In this document: piece by piece, positions 34,337 through 44,544 of the stretch
Position numbering within the stretch: the stretch's first letter is position 1
Layout: the number at the start of each line of letters is the position of its first letter
Source of the DNA: JBEKTY01 sp049515555
Lineage (GTDB): Bacteria; Planctomycetota; Planctomycetia; Pirellulales; Thermoguttaceae
Reading direction: 5' to 3'
NCBI GenBank assembly: GCA_049515555.1
Contig: JBEKTY010000031.1
Span: forward strand, 1-56,984
Length of the DNA stretch: 56,984 nt
The notes under the pieces: generated by a model
What the model saw: only the letters and a program-made list of their open reading frames with translations
Databases searched by the model: none
Told to the model about the DNA's origin: nothing
Position numbers and translations under genes: made by a program

Positions 34337-37300
34337 ATGACCAGGCGCATCTGGATTGTCTCGTTGATCCTCGCGAACGTCTTCGCAACCGCGACGTTCG
34401 CCGGCACATTTCGTGTTCCGCTGACCGTGGTTGAGGGCTTGGGCCAGGGCCGCCACGAAATCGTGACGTCCGGCATCCCTTTGAAGAAGGGCGTCTTGGC
34501 AGAGCCTGAGCAGATCAGACTGCTCGACGCGTCAGGCCGTGTACTGCCAGCCCATGTGAGCTGCCGTTCGCGATGGCCCGACGGCTCGGTGAAGTGGTTG
34601 CTCATCCACTGTCCCGTGGATCTCGCCGGAGGTGCAACGGCGCATTGGACGCTTGCCGCCGGAGGGCTGGGTGCCAGGCCGGAGGATCGTGTCCAAGTGG
34701 AGGACAGGGCAGACGGGGTGGTCGTGACCACTGGGCCGATGCGGTTCCGTATCGGCAAGCATGGGTTCCGGTTCCTGGAACAAGTTGCCATCGACTCCAA
34801 CCACGACGGCCGGTTCGAGGCCGACGAAGAACTGCTGCGTCCGGCGGCAGGGGGTAGTTGGATGGACCTGGAGCACGCCAGCCCTCATGCGACTCAGGAG
34901 GAAAACTGGCTCTGGGATGCGGCCGGTGGACCTCGCGAGCGGTTCTCCGCGGCGCCTGATGCTCAGGATTATCGCGTGACCGTCGAGGAAGCCGGGCCTG
35001 CGCGAGCCGTCGTGGCCGTTCGGGGCTATTACCGCAACAGTCTGGGGAGGAAGGTCGCCCCGTTTTGGGTCCGTTACACGGCCGGCGGCGGCGAGGCCAA
35101 GATTATTGTGGAGCATTTTTTCGCCTTCGACGGCGATCCCCAGACCGACTTCCTGCGGGCACTCGCGTTGCGGCTGCCTCTGAAATCGTCGTCGCCGCTG
35201 ACGACGACGTTCGGAATCCGGGGGAACGGCCGTTTTGCGGTCCCGCCCGGTTTCCAAGAAGCGGCCCTTTTCGAAGTCGTGCCCGACCGCTTCTATACCT
35301 GCGTTCCGTACACGGCCGACCGCGCGGTGCCTTACCGCATCGAGGGCAGGAAGGCCAGCCCGGGAGTAACCTCACCCGCGGGCGATGCGGCTTCAAACGT
35401 GTTGCACCAGGGGATCGAGGCCAGCGGCTGGGTCCACCTGGAGGGAAAGGGAGTCAATCTGACGCTGGCCCTGCGCGATTTCTGGCAACTCCACCCGAAG
35501 GAGCTGCGAATCGCTCCCGCTGCCGGCGACGTGGACATCTATCTCTGGCCGGAACGGGGCAACAAGGTCCTCGATCTGCGCCGCCGATACAAGGGTCATG
35601 ACGATGCGGGCCACTACGACCTTGGCTGGTATCCGGACGAAGGTCGCGGAGTGGGCAAGACGCACGAGTTCGTGCTCGACTTCTCCGGCGCGCCGCCGCT
35701 TCAGACGTGGGCTTCGGTGCAGGAGCCGTTGCGGGCGTTTGCCTCGCCTCAGCACTACGCCGACACCGGGCTATGGGGACCTTTCGCGGTTTGCGATCCG
35801 CAGCGGTTTCCCCGCTGGGAGGCGCGGATGGATGCCGGCATGGAGTGGTTGTTGCGTCTTCCGTCGGTGTTCCACTGGGACGGGATGATCGATTGGGGAG
35901 ATACCTTGTTCAACGGCTACGAGGTGGCCGGTCACGGCCAGGTCAACGACGTCCCGAAGGGAAGCTGGGTGCTCCGCGGATACGACGGCTGGATGAACAA
36001 CGATTGTTCCTTTGCCGCGGCTGTGCTCTTGTACTTCCTCCGCACGGGCGACCTCCGCGTTTGGCGGCGCTTCGAGCGGATGACGCAACACGTGATGGAC
36101 GTAGATACCGTCCATTGCGCCTCCAACCGCCGGCTGATTGGCGGAGGACACCGCCACGACGAGCAACATTGGGGTAATATCGTCACCGGCTACGGCACCG
36201 CGGCCGAAGAGGCCTCGGAACTCTACTTCCTTACCGGCCGGCAGAGTGCCCGCGAAATGGCCGTCAGGTATGCCGACTGGTACATGGACGGCGACTGGTG
36301 CGAATGGGAGAACCGCATCGGCTGCCTTGTGGGGGCCTGGGAGGCCACGGGCGACCCGCGATATTTCAAGGCGTTGGCTCCAGACGTCCTGGAGCAGGAC
36401 ACCTACGTCAAGTCCCTTCACCGGCCGTTCTTCCGCAGCCACGCCACGATCCTGGGCCTTGCGCATTACGCAGCGGTGATGCCCAACGACTGGGCGCAAA
36501 CGGTGCTGCGCCGCGCTGCCCGCCGCATGATCGACGAGGACATGGGCAACGGCGCGGGACTGAACCTGCTGGCAATCGCCTGTTCCCAGACCAATGATCC
36601 AGACCTCCGCCAGTGGCTGAGGCGGTTTCTGGCCTCGCACGATCCTTACGGCACCCCGGTGGTCGATGCGTTTGATTACAAGAAGCTGATGCCCGGCCGG
36701 GCCGCCGAGGTCGATTTCGAGGCCCTCCAGCGGCTCGTCCGATACCCCGGGTTCGGAGTTCAGAATCCCTTCGGGTTGGTGTCAAACGTGCTCACGCAAT
36801 ATCCCTACGCGATGCGGGCCCTGGCCGACGGCGGCCTGACGGAGGCCGATCGATACCTGGCCGATTCGGTCTATCGGAGAAAGGGATGGGGGTGGGAATG
36901 GGGAATGCGCGGCCCAAAGGTCGCGCCCTTGCCCGGCTGCCATTTCGAGCCGATCGCCTTCGACGCCGCGGCCAACCGGAATCCGCTGGCCGATCCTTTC
37001 GAGGAGAAAGACCGGAGGCCTTCGCCGGTATTGAGGCCCGGGGATCTAGGTTTTCAGTTCGAGGAATCGGGGCCGCCGTTGCGGGGATTCCTGCCCGTGC
37101 GGTGGGGGACGCTGTATCCTCGCCGCGTCCACCTTCCGATGCCGAACGAGCACGACGATCGAAACCTCTGCGGCCTTCCCTTCGGAACCGTGTTCCAGTG
37201 CAACGGCATCCCCTTTGACCTGCCCGACCCGCGGAGACTGGCCGACGGAAAAACAATCCTCGTGCTCCAGGACAACCAGCGAGCCGTGATACCGGTGGCC

Positions 37301-38677
37301 AGGACCGCGCGGCGGCTGCACTTTCTGGGCCACGTCGGCCGCAGGCTGAGCACGGTTCAAGAGATCGGCGCTCGATACCGGATCCGTTACGCCGATGGTG
37401 CCGAGCAGGCGGTGGACCTGGTGAACATGGTACATTTCGAGCACGTGCTCTACTGGGGATTCTCGAAGCAAGCCCGCTTCGCGCGGAACTGGAAGCTCCA
37501 CGGCGGATGGGACGGCGAGCCGTTCCTCTTGCACACCTTCACGCTGGAGACACAGGACAGACCGATCCGGGAGATCGTAGTCGAAGACGGCGGCAAGCAC
37601 TTCGGTTTCGTCCTGCTGGCGGTGACCGCGGAAGTTGCGGGGGAACACTCTCCTCGGCCGCTCCGGACCGTGCGCTTCGGCGCCGGCGAGCCAGGCGCCG
37701 CGAAGAATCTCTGGAAAGCCGGTGGTGGCGGCGGCTGGACCGACCTGGAACTGGAGCTTGGCCAAGGCGACCGGCACGTCTTCAGCCACGGGAGGGCGAC
37801 CTATCGGCTGGCGATGCCCAACGGCGATTACGACCTGGAACTGGAGATGTCGGGCCACGGCGGCGTGCTGGGAGTCGACGTGATCGTGGGAGGTCAGCTT
37901 CGGGTCAAGGGGTACTGCCCTACGCATCAGCCTGCCTCCGGCTCTGACGGTTTCACCGAGGTGGTGCGTTTTCCCGTTCGCGTTACCAACGGGTTTCTCG
38001 ACGTCACGCTGGCCAACGATGCCGGCGCCGGAACGTGGTTCCACCCCGCGCCGATCCGTGAATCCCGATGGGCCCTGTGGAGTCTCACCCTCTATCCCGG
38101 CAGCAGGCCGGTGCCGCCCCCGCTCCCGGAGACGTCCTACGGCTGGGTCGAGCGCGATCTCGAGTGGCTTCCCCCGCCATGGCACATCGAGCAGGAGGCG
38201 ACCAATGAACTGGCAAGGACATGCCTACGCAGCCACAGCCCCCGCGGTACGTTCCGCGTCGACCTGCCGCCCGGTCAATACGACCTGGATCTCATCGTGG
38301 GCTTTCGAGGAGACCGCCAGCAAGGGCAGGTCCCGGACATGAATGTCAGCGTCCAAGGCCAAGCGGTGCTCCAGCGGTTCGCATCGTCGCCGGCGCGCTT
38401 GGCCCAGAGTCTCCGATTTCCCGCCACCGTGAAGGGAGGCCAACCGCTGGAATTGGTCTTCAGTCCGGCAAGCAATGGCGCGGAGTGGGGGATCAACGCT
38501 TTGATTGTCCGCCGCGCCCGGGTTCTCGACGCGCTCGAATCGCACGCTAATGCACGCGTTCCGGCGTACGATCGCTCCTCTTGCTTTGCAAGTAGTCAAC
38601 GTCAAGAGCTACTTGCGGCGAGAAGTCATCGTTTACCCAGGCTCACAACCGTGCCGGCTCCAGCGCCGTGCCGGTGA
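34337..38677 (+). CDS. Exo-rhamnogalacturonan-lyase-like (PL26 / PcRGLX-YetA type) exported protein
   Basis: 1,446 residues from the ATG at 34337 (GGAGG before it). The signal peptide ends near ATFAGT. Residues about 25-430 are the RIFT-barrel domain of PcRGLX/YetA-like proteins: FRVPLTVVEGLGQGRHEIVT, RIGKHGFRFLEQVAIDSNHD, FWVRYTAGGGEAKIIVEHFF. The middle (about 460-860) is an (alpha/alpha)6 barrel (GTAAEEASELYFLTGRQSAR, WCEWENRIGCLVGAWEATGD). Two C-terminal beta-sandwich domains (about 1130-1290 and 1300-1400) look like carbohydrate-binding modules. The known relatives cleave rhamnogalacturonan I from the reducing end. About 50 residues after NALIVRRAR have no domain character and overlap the convergent fucosidase gene by 35 bp, so the stop may have been lost. 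Confidence 0.85.
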   Translation: MTRRIWIVSLILANVFATATFAGTFRVPLTVVEGLGQGRHEIVTSGIPLKKGVLAEPEQIRLLDASGRVLPAHVSCRSRWPDGSVKWLLIHCPVDLAGGATAHWTLAAGGLGARPEDRVQVEDRADGVVVTTGPMRFRIGKHGFRFLEQVAIDSNHDGRFEADEELLRPAAGGSWMDLEHASPHATQEENWLWDAAGGPRERFSAAPDAQDYRVTVEEAGPARAVVAVRGYYRNSLGRKVAPFWVRYTAGGGEAKIIVEHFFAFDGDPQTDFLRALALRLPLKSSSPLTTTFGIRGNGRFAVPPGFQEAALFEVVPDRFYTCVPYTADRAVPYRIEGRKASPGVTSPAGDAASNVLHQGIEASGWVHLEGKGVNLTLALRDFWQLHPKELRIAPAAGDVDIYLWPERGNKVLDLRRRYKGHDDAGHYDLGWYPDEGRGVGKTHEFVLDFSGAPPLQTWASVQEPLRAFASPQHYADTGLWGPFAVCDPQRFPRWEARMDAGMEWLLRLPSVFHWDGMIDWGDTLFNGYEVAGHGQVNDVPKGSWVLRGYDGWMNNDCSFAAAVLLYFLRTGDLRVWRRFERMTQHVMDVDTVHCASNRRLIGGGHRHDEQHWGNIVTGYGTAAEEASELYFLTGRQSAREMAVRYADWYMDGDWCEWENRIGCLVGAWEATGDPRYFKALAPDVLEQDTYVKSLHRPFFRSHATILGLAHYAAVMPNDWAQTVLRRAARRMIDEDMGNGAGLNLLAIACSQTNDPDLRQWLRRFLASHDPYGTPVVDAFDYKKLMPGRAAEVDFEALQRLVRYPGFGVQNPFGLVSNVLTQYPYAMRALADGGLTEADRYLADSVYRRKGWGWEWGMRGPKVAPLPGCHFEPIAFDAAANRNPLADPFEEKDRRPSPVLRPGDLGFQFEESGPPLRGFLPVRWGTLYPRRVHLPMPNEHDDRNLCGLPFGTVFQCNGIPFDLPDPRRLADGKTILVLQDNQRAVIPVARTARRLHFLGHVGRRLSTVQEIGARYRIRYADGAEQAVDLVNMVHFEHVLYWGFSKQARFARNWKLHGGWDGEPFLLHTFTLETQDRPIREIVVEDGGKHFGFVLLAVTAEVAGEHSPRPLRTVRFGAGEPGAAKNLWKAGGGGGWTDLELELGQGDRHVFSHGRATYRLAMPNGDYDLELEMSGHGGVLGVDVIVGGQLRVKGYCPTHQPASGSDGFTEVVRFPVRVTNGFLDVTLANDAGAGTWFHPAPIRESRWALWSLTLYPGSRPVPPPLPETSYGWVERDLEWLPPPWHIEQEATNELARTCLRSHSPRGTFRVDLPPGQYDLDLIVGFRGDRQQGQVPDMNVSVQGQAVLQRFASSPARLAQSLRFPATVKGGQPLELVFSPASNGAEWGINALIVRRARVLDALESHANARVPAYDRSSCFASSQRQELLAARSHRLPRLTTVPAPAPCR

Positions 38678-40178
38678 TCTTCAGCGCACAGGTATCGTCG
38701 CAGGGTTTCTCGGCTGGAAGCGTGACAAGCAGGCCGTCGGTCGTCTGCTTCCAGTCGAGGCGGCCCCGGTAGCCCAGCAGGCTTACCGTGGCGATGGCGT
38801 TGCCGCTAGCGTGGGCGGGCCTGGCCAAGGAGCGGATCAGGAGGCGGCCATCGGCGGGCCAACCCAGCGCGATGGCGTACAGCGTTTTCCCCTTGGTGGT
38901 GAAGCGGATGTCGTCGGCCGTGTAGGCCGCGTCCTCATGGAACTGGCCGCCCTGGGCGCGGACTTTCCCCTCGCCGAAAACCTGCCAGGGCCGGGTGCCG
39001 TAGATCGCCTCGCCGTTGACCGCGTTCCACGCCGCCAGCTCCGCCAACATCCGCTCGACCTCGGCGTCCAGCGTGCCGTCGGCACGCAGCACGACGTTCA
39101 ACAACAAGTTGCCGTTCTTGCTGACCACGTCGACCAGCATGTGGACCACCCAGCGCGCGGGACGGTACTTCCAGTTGCGGTTGTAAAACCAGTCGCCGAT
39201 CGAGGTGTCGGTCTGCCAGGGGGAGGGGTCAATTGCCGCCGCCTGGCCCCGCTCGAAATCCTCGACCCAGCAGCCTTGCGACGGGTGCTTGCAGGTGTAG
39301 ACCACCTCCACGCTGCCGCGCCGCTTCAGGTCGCGGTTGTAGAAGTAGGCGATCAGGCTCCGCCCCGGGTCGTTGTCGTTGTCGAACATCGGCGAGCCGT
39401 CGCTGTAGAACAGGTCCGGATGGTAGCTGTCCATGAGCTCGGTCATCCGCCGGAACCACTCGACCTGCCAGCGGGGAAACTTGCCGTGCCAGCCCTGGTT
39501 TTCCGCCGCCGGCAGCAGGCCGTAGAGGTCGGCGAATTTCGGGTCCATGCAGTCGTAGGGCACGCCGGCCAGGGGCCCTTTGAGGTCCGCGCCGCGGCTG
39601 GTCTGCACCCAGCACTCCTTCGCTCCCATGTGCTCCGAGACGCCGAAGGGCAGGCCGTATTTCCGGGCCGCCTTCTGCCAGTCGCCGACCACGTCGCGCT
39701 TGGGGCCCACGGCGACCGCGTTCCAGCGATGGTGCTGCGAGTTCCAGAGGTCGAAGTTGTCGTAGTGGCAGCCCATGCTCACGAAGTACCGCGCGCCGGC
39801 CTTCTTGTACAGGGCCATCAACCGCTCGGGGTCCCACTTTTCCGCCTCCCACAAGGCGACGATGTCCTTGTAGCCGAATTGCGAGGGATGGCCGTAATGC
39901 GCTAGCAGGTGCCGGTAGTGCCCGCTGCCTTCGCGATAGATGTCGTGGGCGTAGCCGTCGCCGTCCATGGGCACGGCCTGGGGTCCCCAGTGGGCCCAGA
40001 TGCCGAACTTCGCGTCGCGGAACCACTGCGGGCACCGATACTGCGCCAGCGACTGCATGGTCGGCCGGAACGGCCCCTCGGCCGCCGGCAGATCGCCCTG
40101 CTCGCCTGCCCTGGCGCCGGCCGCCAGCGCCGCGACCAATCCCAAAGTCCATCCCGCTACGCTGCTCTTGTCGCTCAT
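38643..40178 (-). CDS. GH29 alpha-L-fucosidase
   Basis: 511 residues from the ATG at 40178, chosen because AAGGAGG sits six bases upstream; a start five codons earlier lacks that site. It has a signal peptide (VAGWTLGLVAALAAGARAGE). GH29 features: RDAKFGIWAHWGPQAVPMDG (WAHWG near 61-65), YFVSMGCHYDNFDLWNSQHH (133-150), GVSEHMGAKECWV, and the nucleophile segment HPDLFYSDGSPMFDNDND with Asp260. It should release alpha-linked L-fucose from pectin or other side chains, outside the cytoplasm. It is the last gene of the minus-strand group with GH106, and converges on the RG-lyase gene. Confidence 0.93.
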   Translation of the reverse strand: MSDKSSVAGWTLGLVAALAAGARAGEQGDLPAAEGPFRPTMQSLAQYRCPQWFRDAKFGIWAHWGPQAVPMDGDGYAHDIYREGSGHYRHLLAHYGHPSQFGYKDIVALWEAEKWDPERLMALYKKAGARYFVSMGCHYDNFDLWNSQHHRWNAVAVGPKRDVVGDWQKAARKYGLPFGVSEHMGAKECWVQTSRGADLKGPLAGVPYDCMDPKFADLYGLLPAAENQGWHGKFPRWQVEWFRRMTELMDSYHPDLFYSDGSPMFDNDNDPGRSLIAYFYNRDLKRRGSVEVVYTCKHPSQGCWVEDFERGQAAAIDPSPWQTDTSIGDWFYNRNWKYRPARWVVHMLVDVVSKNGNLLLNVVLRADGTLDAEVERMLAELAAWNAVNGEAIYGTRPWQVFGEGKVRAQGGQFHEDAAYTADDIRFTTKGKTLYAIALGWPADGRLLIRSLARPAHASGNAIATVSLLGYRGRLDWKQTTDGLLVTLPAEKPCDDTCALKITGTALEPARL

Positions 40179-40220
40179 CTGGGCCTCCTTCATGCTGACC
40201 AGTCGAATCGCTTGAGAAAA

Positions 40221-43094
40221 CTACTCGCGTTCCTTTGACACCGGCTGCTCTTTCAGCGCTTGCAGCGTGAGCGGCCCCAGCAAACCCGAGGGGAGCAGCG
40301 CCGGCAGTCCGCGGCTCTTGCGCCGGGCCTCGCACGCCCGGCAGCCGTAGGTCTGGCATGCGGCTTCCGGCGGCAGGGGCGTTTCGTAGGTCTTGACATT
40401 GGTCACCGTCAGCCGCTGTTCTTTCGGCAGCCGCGCGTCGCCGATGAGCCGGTTCGGCCAAAGGTTGGCCACTTCGATCTCCAAATCATTAACGCCTGGC
40501 CGAGCGGCCCCCGTGACCTCCACGTGCCAGGGGGCGGTCCAGACTACGCCAAGCTCACGGCCGTTAAGTCGCACTCGAGCCACATTCTTGACGGCGCCGA
40601 GATCCAGGAACAACCGGCGGGCAGGCTCCAGGAAGGGAACCTTGAACTGCTTTCGGTAAACGGCCGTGCCGCTATAGTAGCGGATACCTTCCTCAGGCTG
40701 CAAAACCCAATCCTGGAGGTTTGCGAACGTGACCACTCTTGGCCCGCCCCACTTCAGATCGAACGACACCTGCCAGGGTCCGCCGATTTCCATAAGCAGT
40801 TCCATCTGCGGAAAGTTCGCTGCCGGCCTGGCCGTGCCGGGCTCGGCCGTCCGGCGGAATACGATGAACCAACTCTGGCGCGGCGCAAACGCCAGGGGCA
40901 CTGCCGTACGCCCGTTCTCGAAACGCCACTCGGTCAAGTCGCGGGTGTCGCCGGTCACAGCGCCCCACAGTTCCGGCTGTTTCCCTGCCGTGCGGAAAAC
41001 GGCTTCCACGGTGGTCGCGGCGCTGGCTAAATTGCAGACAAGGTAGATTTCGGTCTTGCCGTCGCGGCGATGGATCCAGTCCAGTCTCGCCGGCGTGCTT
41101 GCCCGCCGAAACTCGATGTCCGGCGGCAAGCTGTCGCTTCTGGAGAGTTCATCGAGCGTGCGGCCCCACACGACCCGGCCCGATCCGATCTTGTGCTCGC
41201 CGGCGGGGGCGCTGCCGGGGCCCCACAATGTGTCGGCAAGATGCTTCACCTCGTCGTCGCAGCGAGGATAGTCGGTCAGCCCTTCGGCGCGGCTCGGCCT
41301 GGCCCCGGCGATCGTCACGCCGTTCTCCGCGAGCTCCTTGATCTTGCGCAGCACGCGGGGAGACATCGCCAGGGGCGAGCGGTGGGGCAGGACCAGGTAT
41401 CGATAGCTCATCCCGTCAGGCAGGAACAGCCGGCCGTCTCGCGCGGCAGCCCGGCTCAGCAGTACCTCCGCATTGAGCGCGTCGTAGTCGAAACCCGCCG
41501 GGCGCGCAGGCTGCTGCTTGTCGCGCGGCGCGATGAAGGCCGGAATCTCCTCGTCTTGCAGATAGGCAAAATCGGCCACGAAATGCCCCGCACGCAACAG
41601 GTGCTGACAGCGGGCCAGGTAGCTCAGCCAGCCGCGGCTCATGTCCCACCAGGTGAGCTGCGGACCGAAATGCGTGCCGACGTGCGCCCACTGGAAACCC
41701 GGCTTGGCATCCAGTTGCGGCTGATGAACCCAGAAGCAGAGCACGTTGCGGGTGAGACCCTGGCAGAACGCCTCGTCGCCGATATCCTTCATCGTCCATG
41801 GGTCGTCGATCCAGTCGCAGGCGAAGGACGTGAACGCCTCGGCCTGGCAGAGGGGTTTCCCGTAGGTGTGCGCGGCGCTGGCCGCTTGCTTGACGGTCGG
41901 ATTGGTCTCGGGCGGACAGGTAACAGGGCCCTCGGGCTCCGCGTTCCGCTTCCAGAACTCGCCCATCGGGATGTCGTTGACGCCTTCGCACTGGAGCGCG
42001 TCGATCCAGCAACAGATGCCCGGCCCGCCTGACTCGGGATGTGTCCCGACCAGGCCGCCGCGAAGGGTCAGCTCACGGAGGCGGCCATAGTAGTTCTCCG
42101 CGATCAGCTCCGCGATGGTCCGCCGGTAGTCGGCCAGGAACCGCTCGCTGGTTTGCGGATCGTCCACCGTGCGTTGAACGATCGCGGGGAGGTACAAGAG
42201 CGGATCGTAGCCGCGCCGCTGGTGAAACTGCTCGCGCATCTTGGGCGTCCACGTAGGCCGGCCCAGTTCCCAACTGTCGATGTGGAAGTACTGGAGCGTT
42301 TTGCCGGCCAAGCGACCGGCATCGGCGATCAGCTTCGCGCCCGTCTCGGCGAAATGGGCGTCCATGGCCTCGGCACGCATCGGGTCGATCTCCAGCCCGG
42401 CAGGCCCGGACCCCACGCACTTGAGCATGTCGCCGTGCAGCGTGTAGCCCACCCGCAGCACGTCCCATGTGCCGGCCGGAGCATCCCAGGTCAGGCGCCC
42501 CTGGCCGTCGACGAAATTCGTCAAATCGACCGTCCGACTGCGTTTCCAGCCGGGGTGCGAACCGCCCCTCTCCGCCACCGGCTGCCCAAGCACGGCGATA
42601 TCGCGATAGAACCCTCGCGTCATCTCCGGCTGCGGCAGGCTGACGGTCACGCGCCCCGGTCCCCTCACGACGGTCGAAGCCGCGACAATCCGCTTGGCAG
42701 CGTGCTCCGGAGTCACCCACGGGCCGCCGGCGTTCCAGCCGCTGCACAGGTTCACGCTCAGCACGATGCCGCACCGATCCGCCTCGCGCACGGCGTGCTT
42801 GTAGAGCTCCCGCCACGCGGGGCTCATGAATTGCGGTCCGCGCGGCGCGTCGCGCCCTGCCTCACCGGCATCAAACAGCAGTGCGCCGGCGATTCCCTGC
42901 CTTTTCATCTCCTGAAAATCGCGGGTGATGCCCTCCTTGCTCGCCGCGCCGTTGAGCCACCACCAGTAACACCAGGCCTTCGCGGCATCGGGCGGGGCGA
43001 CAAAATCCCGCCGGAGGTCATCCTCGGCCGAAAGGATGCCTTCGGTAAGGAGCGATAACATCAGGACCGCTACCAATACTGTGCTCTTGGTCAT
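40221..43094 (-). CDS. GH106 alpha-L-rhamnosidase
   Basis: 957 residues, with GGAAAGG before the ATG at 43094. Signal peptide MTKSTVLVAVLMLSLLTEGI. The N-terminal part has the GH106 hallmark (AAKAWCYWWWLNGAASKEGI, then DFQEMKRQGIAGALLFDAGE), followed by VDLTNFVDGQGRLTWDAPAG, KTLQYFHIDSWELGRPTWTP and the TNPTVKQAASAAHTYGKPL to CQAEAFTSF region. C-terminal sandwich segments include FLDLGAVKNVARVRLNGREL. The family hydrolyses alpha-L-rhamnosyl linkages of rhamnogalacturonan. It is probably periplasmic or outer-membrane. The coding region ends 43 bp before the fucosidase start, so the two are co-transcribed. Confidence 0.92.
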   Translation of the reverse strand: MTKSTVLVAVLMLSLLTEGILSAEDDLRRDFVAPPDAAKAWCYWWWLNGAASKEGITRDFQEMKRQGIAGALLFDAGEAGRDAPRGPQFMSPAWRELYKHAVREADRCGIVLSVNLCSGWNAGGPWVTPEHAAKRIVAASTVVRGPGRVTVSLPQPEMTRGFYRDIAVLGQPVAERGGSHPGWKRSRTVDLTNFVDGQGRLTWDAPAGTWDVLRVGYTLHGDMLKCVGSGPAGLEIDPMRAEAMDAHFAETGAKLIADAGRLAGKTLQYFHIDSWELGRPTWTPKMREQFHQRRGYDPLLYLPAIVQRTVDDPQTSERFLADYRRTIAELIAENYYGRLRELTLRGGLVGTHPESGGPGICCWIDALQCEGVNDIPMGEFWKRNAEPEGPVTCPPETNPTVKQAASAAHTYGKPLCQAEAFTSFACDWIDDPWTMKDIGDEAFCQGLTRNVLCFWVHQPQLDAKPGFQWAHVGTHFGPQLTWWDMSRGWLSYLARCQHLLRAGHFVADFAYLQDEEIPAFIAPRDKQQPARPAGFDYDALNAEVLLSRAAARDGRLFLPDGMSYRYLVLPHRSPLAMSPRVLRKIKELAENGVTIAGARPSRAEGLTDYPRCDDEVKHLADTLWGPGSAPAGEHKIGSGRVVWGRTLDELSRSDSLPPDIEFRRASTPARLDWIHRRDGKTEIYLVCNLASAATTVEAVFRTAGKQPELWGAVTGDTRDLTEWRFENGRTAVPLAFAPRQSWFIVFRRTAEPGTARPAANFPQMELLMEIGGPWQVSFDLKWGGPRVVTFANLQDWVLQPEEGIRYYSGTAVYRKQFKVPFLEPARRLFLDLGAVKNVARVRLNGRELGVVWTAPWHVEVTGAARPGVNDLEIEVANLWPNRLIGDARLPKEQRLTVTNVKTYETPLPPEAACQTYGCRACEARRKSRGLPALLPSGLLGPLTLQALKEQPVSKERE

Positions 43095-43247
43095 GAGTAC
43101 CTTTCCAGTCAGAAGAGCCTAGCCGGTCAGCTTCGGATTTCCGCCGGCGTTGACTCACCTGGGTCTGCTCGATGCCGGCGGAAAGATCGCCGCGGTCAAT
43201 CCGAAATGCGACATTAACCGCAACGCTCCCTGTCCACGAGTAGGAAG

Positions 43248-44357
43248 TCACCTTGCCCCATGCGTATTACTGCATCCGTCCGGGCAGCCGTTCTTGCCGG
43301 CGGCGATCTGCTGGGCCAGCTCGAAACAGGTGACCCAGTGCGCTCGGCCCCCCCACGCCCTCTGCACGCGCCGCCCGACTTCGTCCAGCGCCCGCAGCCC
43401 TGTCTTGCGGCCGTTGGAGAAGAGGCTTTGCCAGTGCGCCAGCATGACCACGGGCGTGCCGGCGTGGAACAGGTCGGCGGCCCGGCCGTGCTTACCGTCC
43501 TCGGTCAGCAGCTTGTCGGCCACCGAGCGGACGTAGGCATCGCCGCTTTCCTTGGTGTCCATGGTCTGCCAGAAGACGTCGGGGCACTGCGAGACGATGC
43601 TCACCAGCCAGCCGTCCCCTTCGCGACGGACCACCTTCGACTGAAGGGAAATCTCGCCCGACTGGTGCAGGAAGTACCACGACCGGCTGCGCCCGTTGAC
43701 TTGTTGTTGAGCGTTGGCGATTGCCCGCTGGTATTCCGGCTCGATCTTGATGCCGAAATCCCAAGGCGAGGTAACGCCCGTGGCCGGAAGGTCCACGCTC
43801 TTGAGGATCCGCAGCGCTTCGGCGATGTAGGGGGTCAGCGTCTCGGCCGTCTGATGCGTGGACCACTGCCGCTCGTTCTCCGGCAGCAGCCTATGCGTCG
43901 CGAGATCGACCGCCTTGGTATGGGTGAGGATTTCGGGGGTGATGTCCATGGGGGGGGCAATCTCGCGTCGCACGATCGCCAGCCAGCGCTCCAGGTCGGC
44001 CCGCGGATAGCCCTGCAGCCCTTGGGCGATGCTCCCCAGGCCGGCCGGACAAGGCAGGACGGTGAACTTCCCCTTGATGCCGCGCCGCTGAAGCACTTCG
44101 GCCAGCTCGGCGGCAAACGTCACAGGCACGTCGCGCACGACCGGTTCTCCCGACTTCAACGTCGGCTTGTCGGTCTTCTGTGCCTCTGCTGCGTGCCACC
44201 AGTACACGTTGATACATGGAGCAGCGTCGTCGATGATCAAGGTCACGGGAACGCTCTTGGCGGCGTCGGCTGCCGAAGCGTCGTTCGGCGGCGCACCGGT
44301 AGCCGCCGGAACCGTGCTTGCCAAGAGCCATAGCGTAGTCAGACATGAGACGATCAT
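43248..44357 (-). CDS. Exported polysaccharide-deacetylase-like protein
   Basis: 369 residues from the ATG at 44357 (AGGAGG six bases upstream). Signal peptide MIVSCLTTLWLLASTVPAAT. The start of the fold has VTLIIDDAAPCINVYWWH and LAEVLQRRGIKGKFTVLPCP, which resembles NodB-type deacetylase barrels (strand with Asp-Asp, then a helical segment and GKFTVLP). The canonical metal-binding HxxxH motif is not evident, so activity is uncertain. A later part has GTPVVMLAHWQSLFSNGRKT. It may act on acetylated pectin in the same route as the GH106 and GH29 neighbours. Confidence 0.6.
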   Translation of the reverse strand: MIVSCLTTLWLLASTVPAATGAPPNDASAADAAKSVPVTLIIDDAAPCINVYWWHAAEAQKTDKPTLKSGEPVVRDVPVTFAAELAEVLQRRGIKGKFTVLPCPAGLGSIAQGLQGYPRADLERWLAIVRREIAPPMDITPEILTHTKAVDLATHRLLPENERQWSTHQTAETLTPYIAEALRILKSVDLPATGVTSPWDFGIKIEPEYQRAIANAQQQVNGRSRSWYFLHQSGEISLQSKVVRREGDGWLVSIVSQCPDVFWQTMDTKESGDAYVRSVADKLLTEDGKHGRAADLFHAGTPVVMLAHWQSLFSNGRKTGLRALDEVGRRVQRAWGGRAHWVTCFELAQQIAAGKNGCPDGCSNTHGAR

Positions 44358-44515
44358 TGGGCGTCCTCCTGTTGAATATGGTATCAGTATACCACGGCGC
44401 ATAGTGGTACGATCAACGACCCGCCCAACGCCGTTCTCGAGAAAAAGAGGGGGACCTTTCAGCCCAAGGACCAGTCCCCGACAGGGAGCACCTCCTGAAA
44501 CGCCGGCGACGACTC

Positions 44516-44544
44516 TTGCTATTCCGACCAGAGTCTTTTAGTAT
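44516..44544 (+). promoter_or_regulatory. Candidate sigma-70-like promoter for the GH127 gene
   Basis: TTGCTA (44516-44521) and TAGTAT (44539-44544) are separated by 17 nt, about 73 nt before the ATG at 44618. It lies in a 260-bp divergent gap between the deacetylase-like and GH127 genes. Confidence 0.42.
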
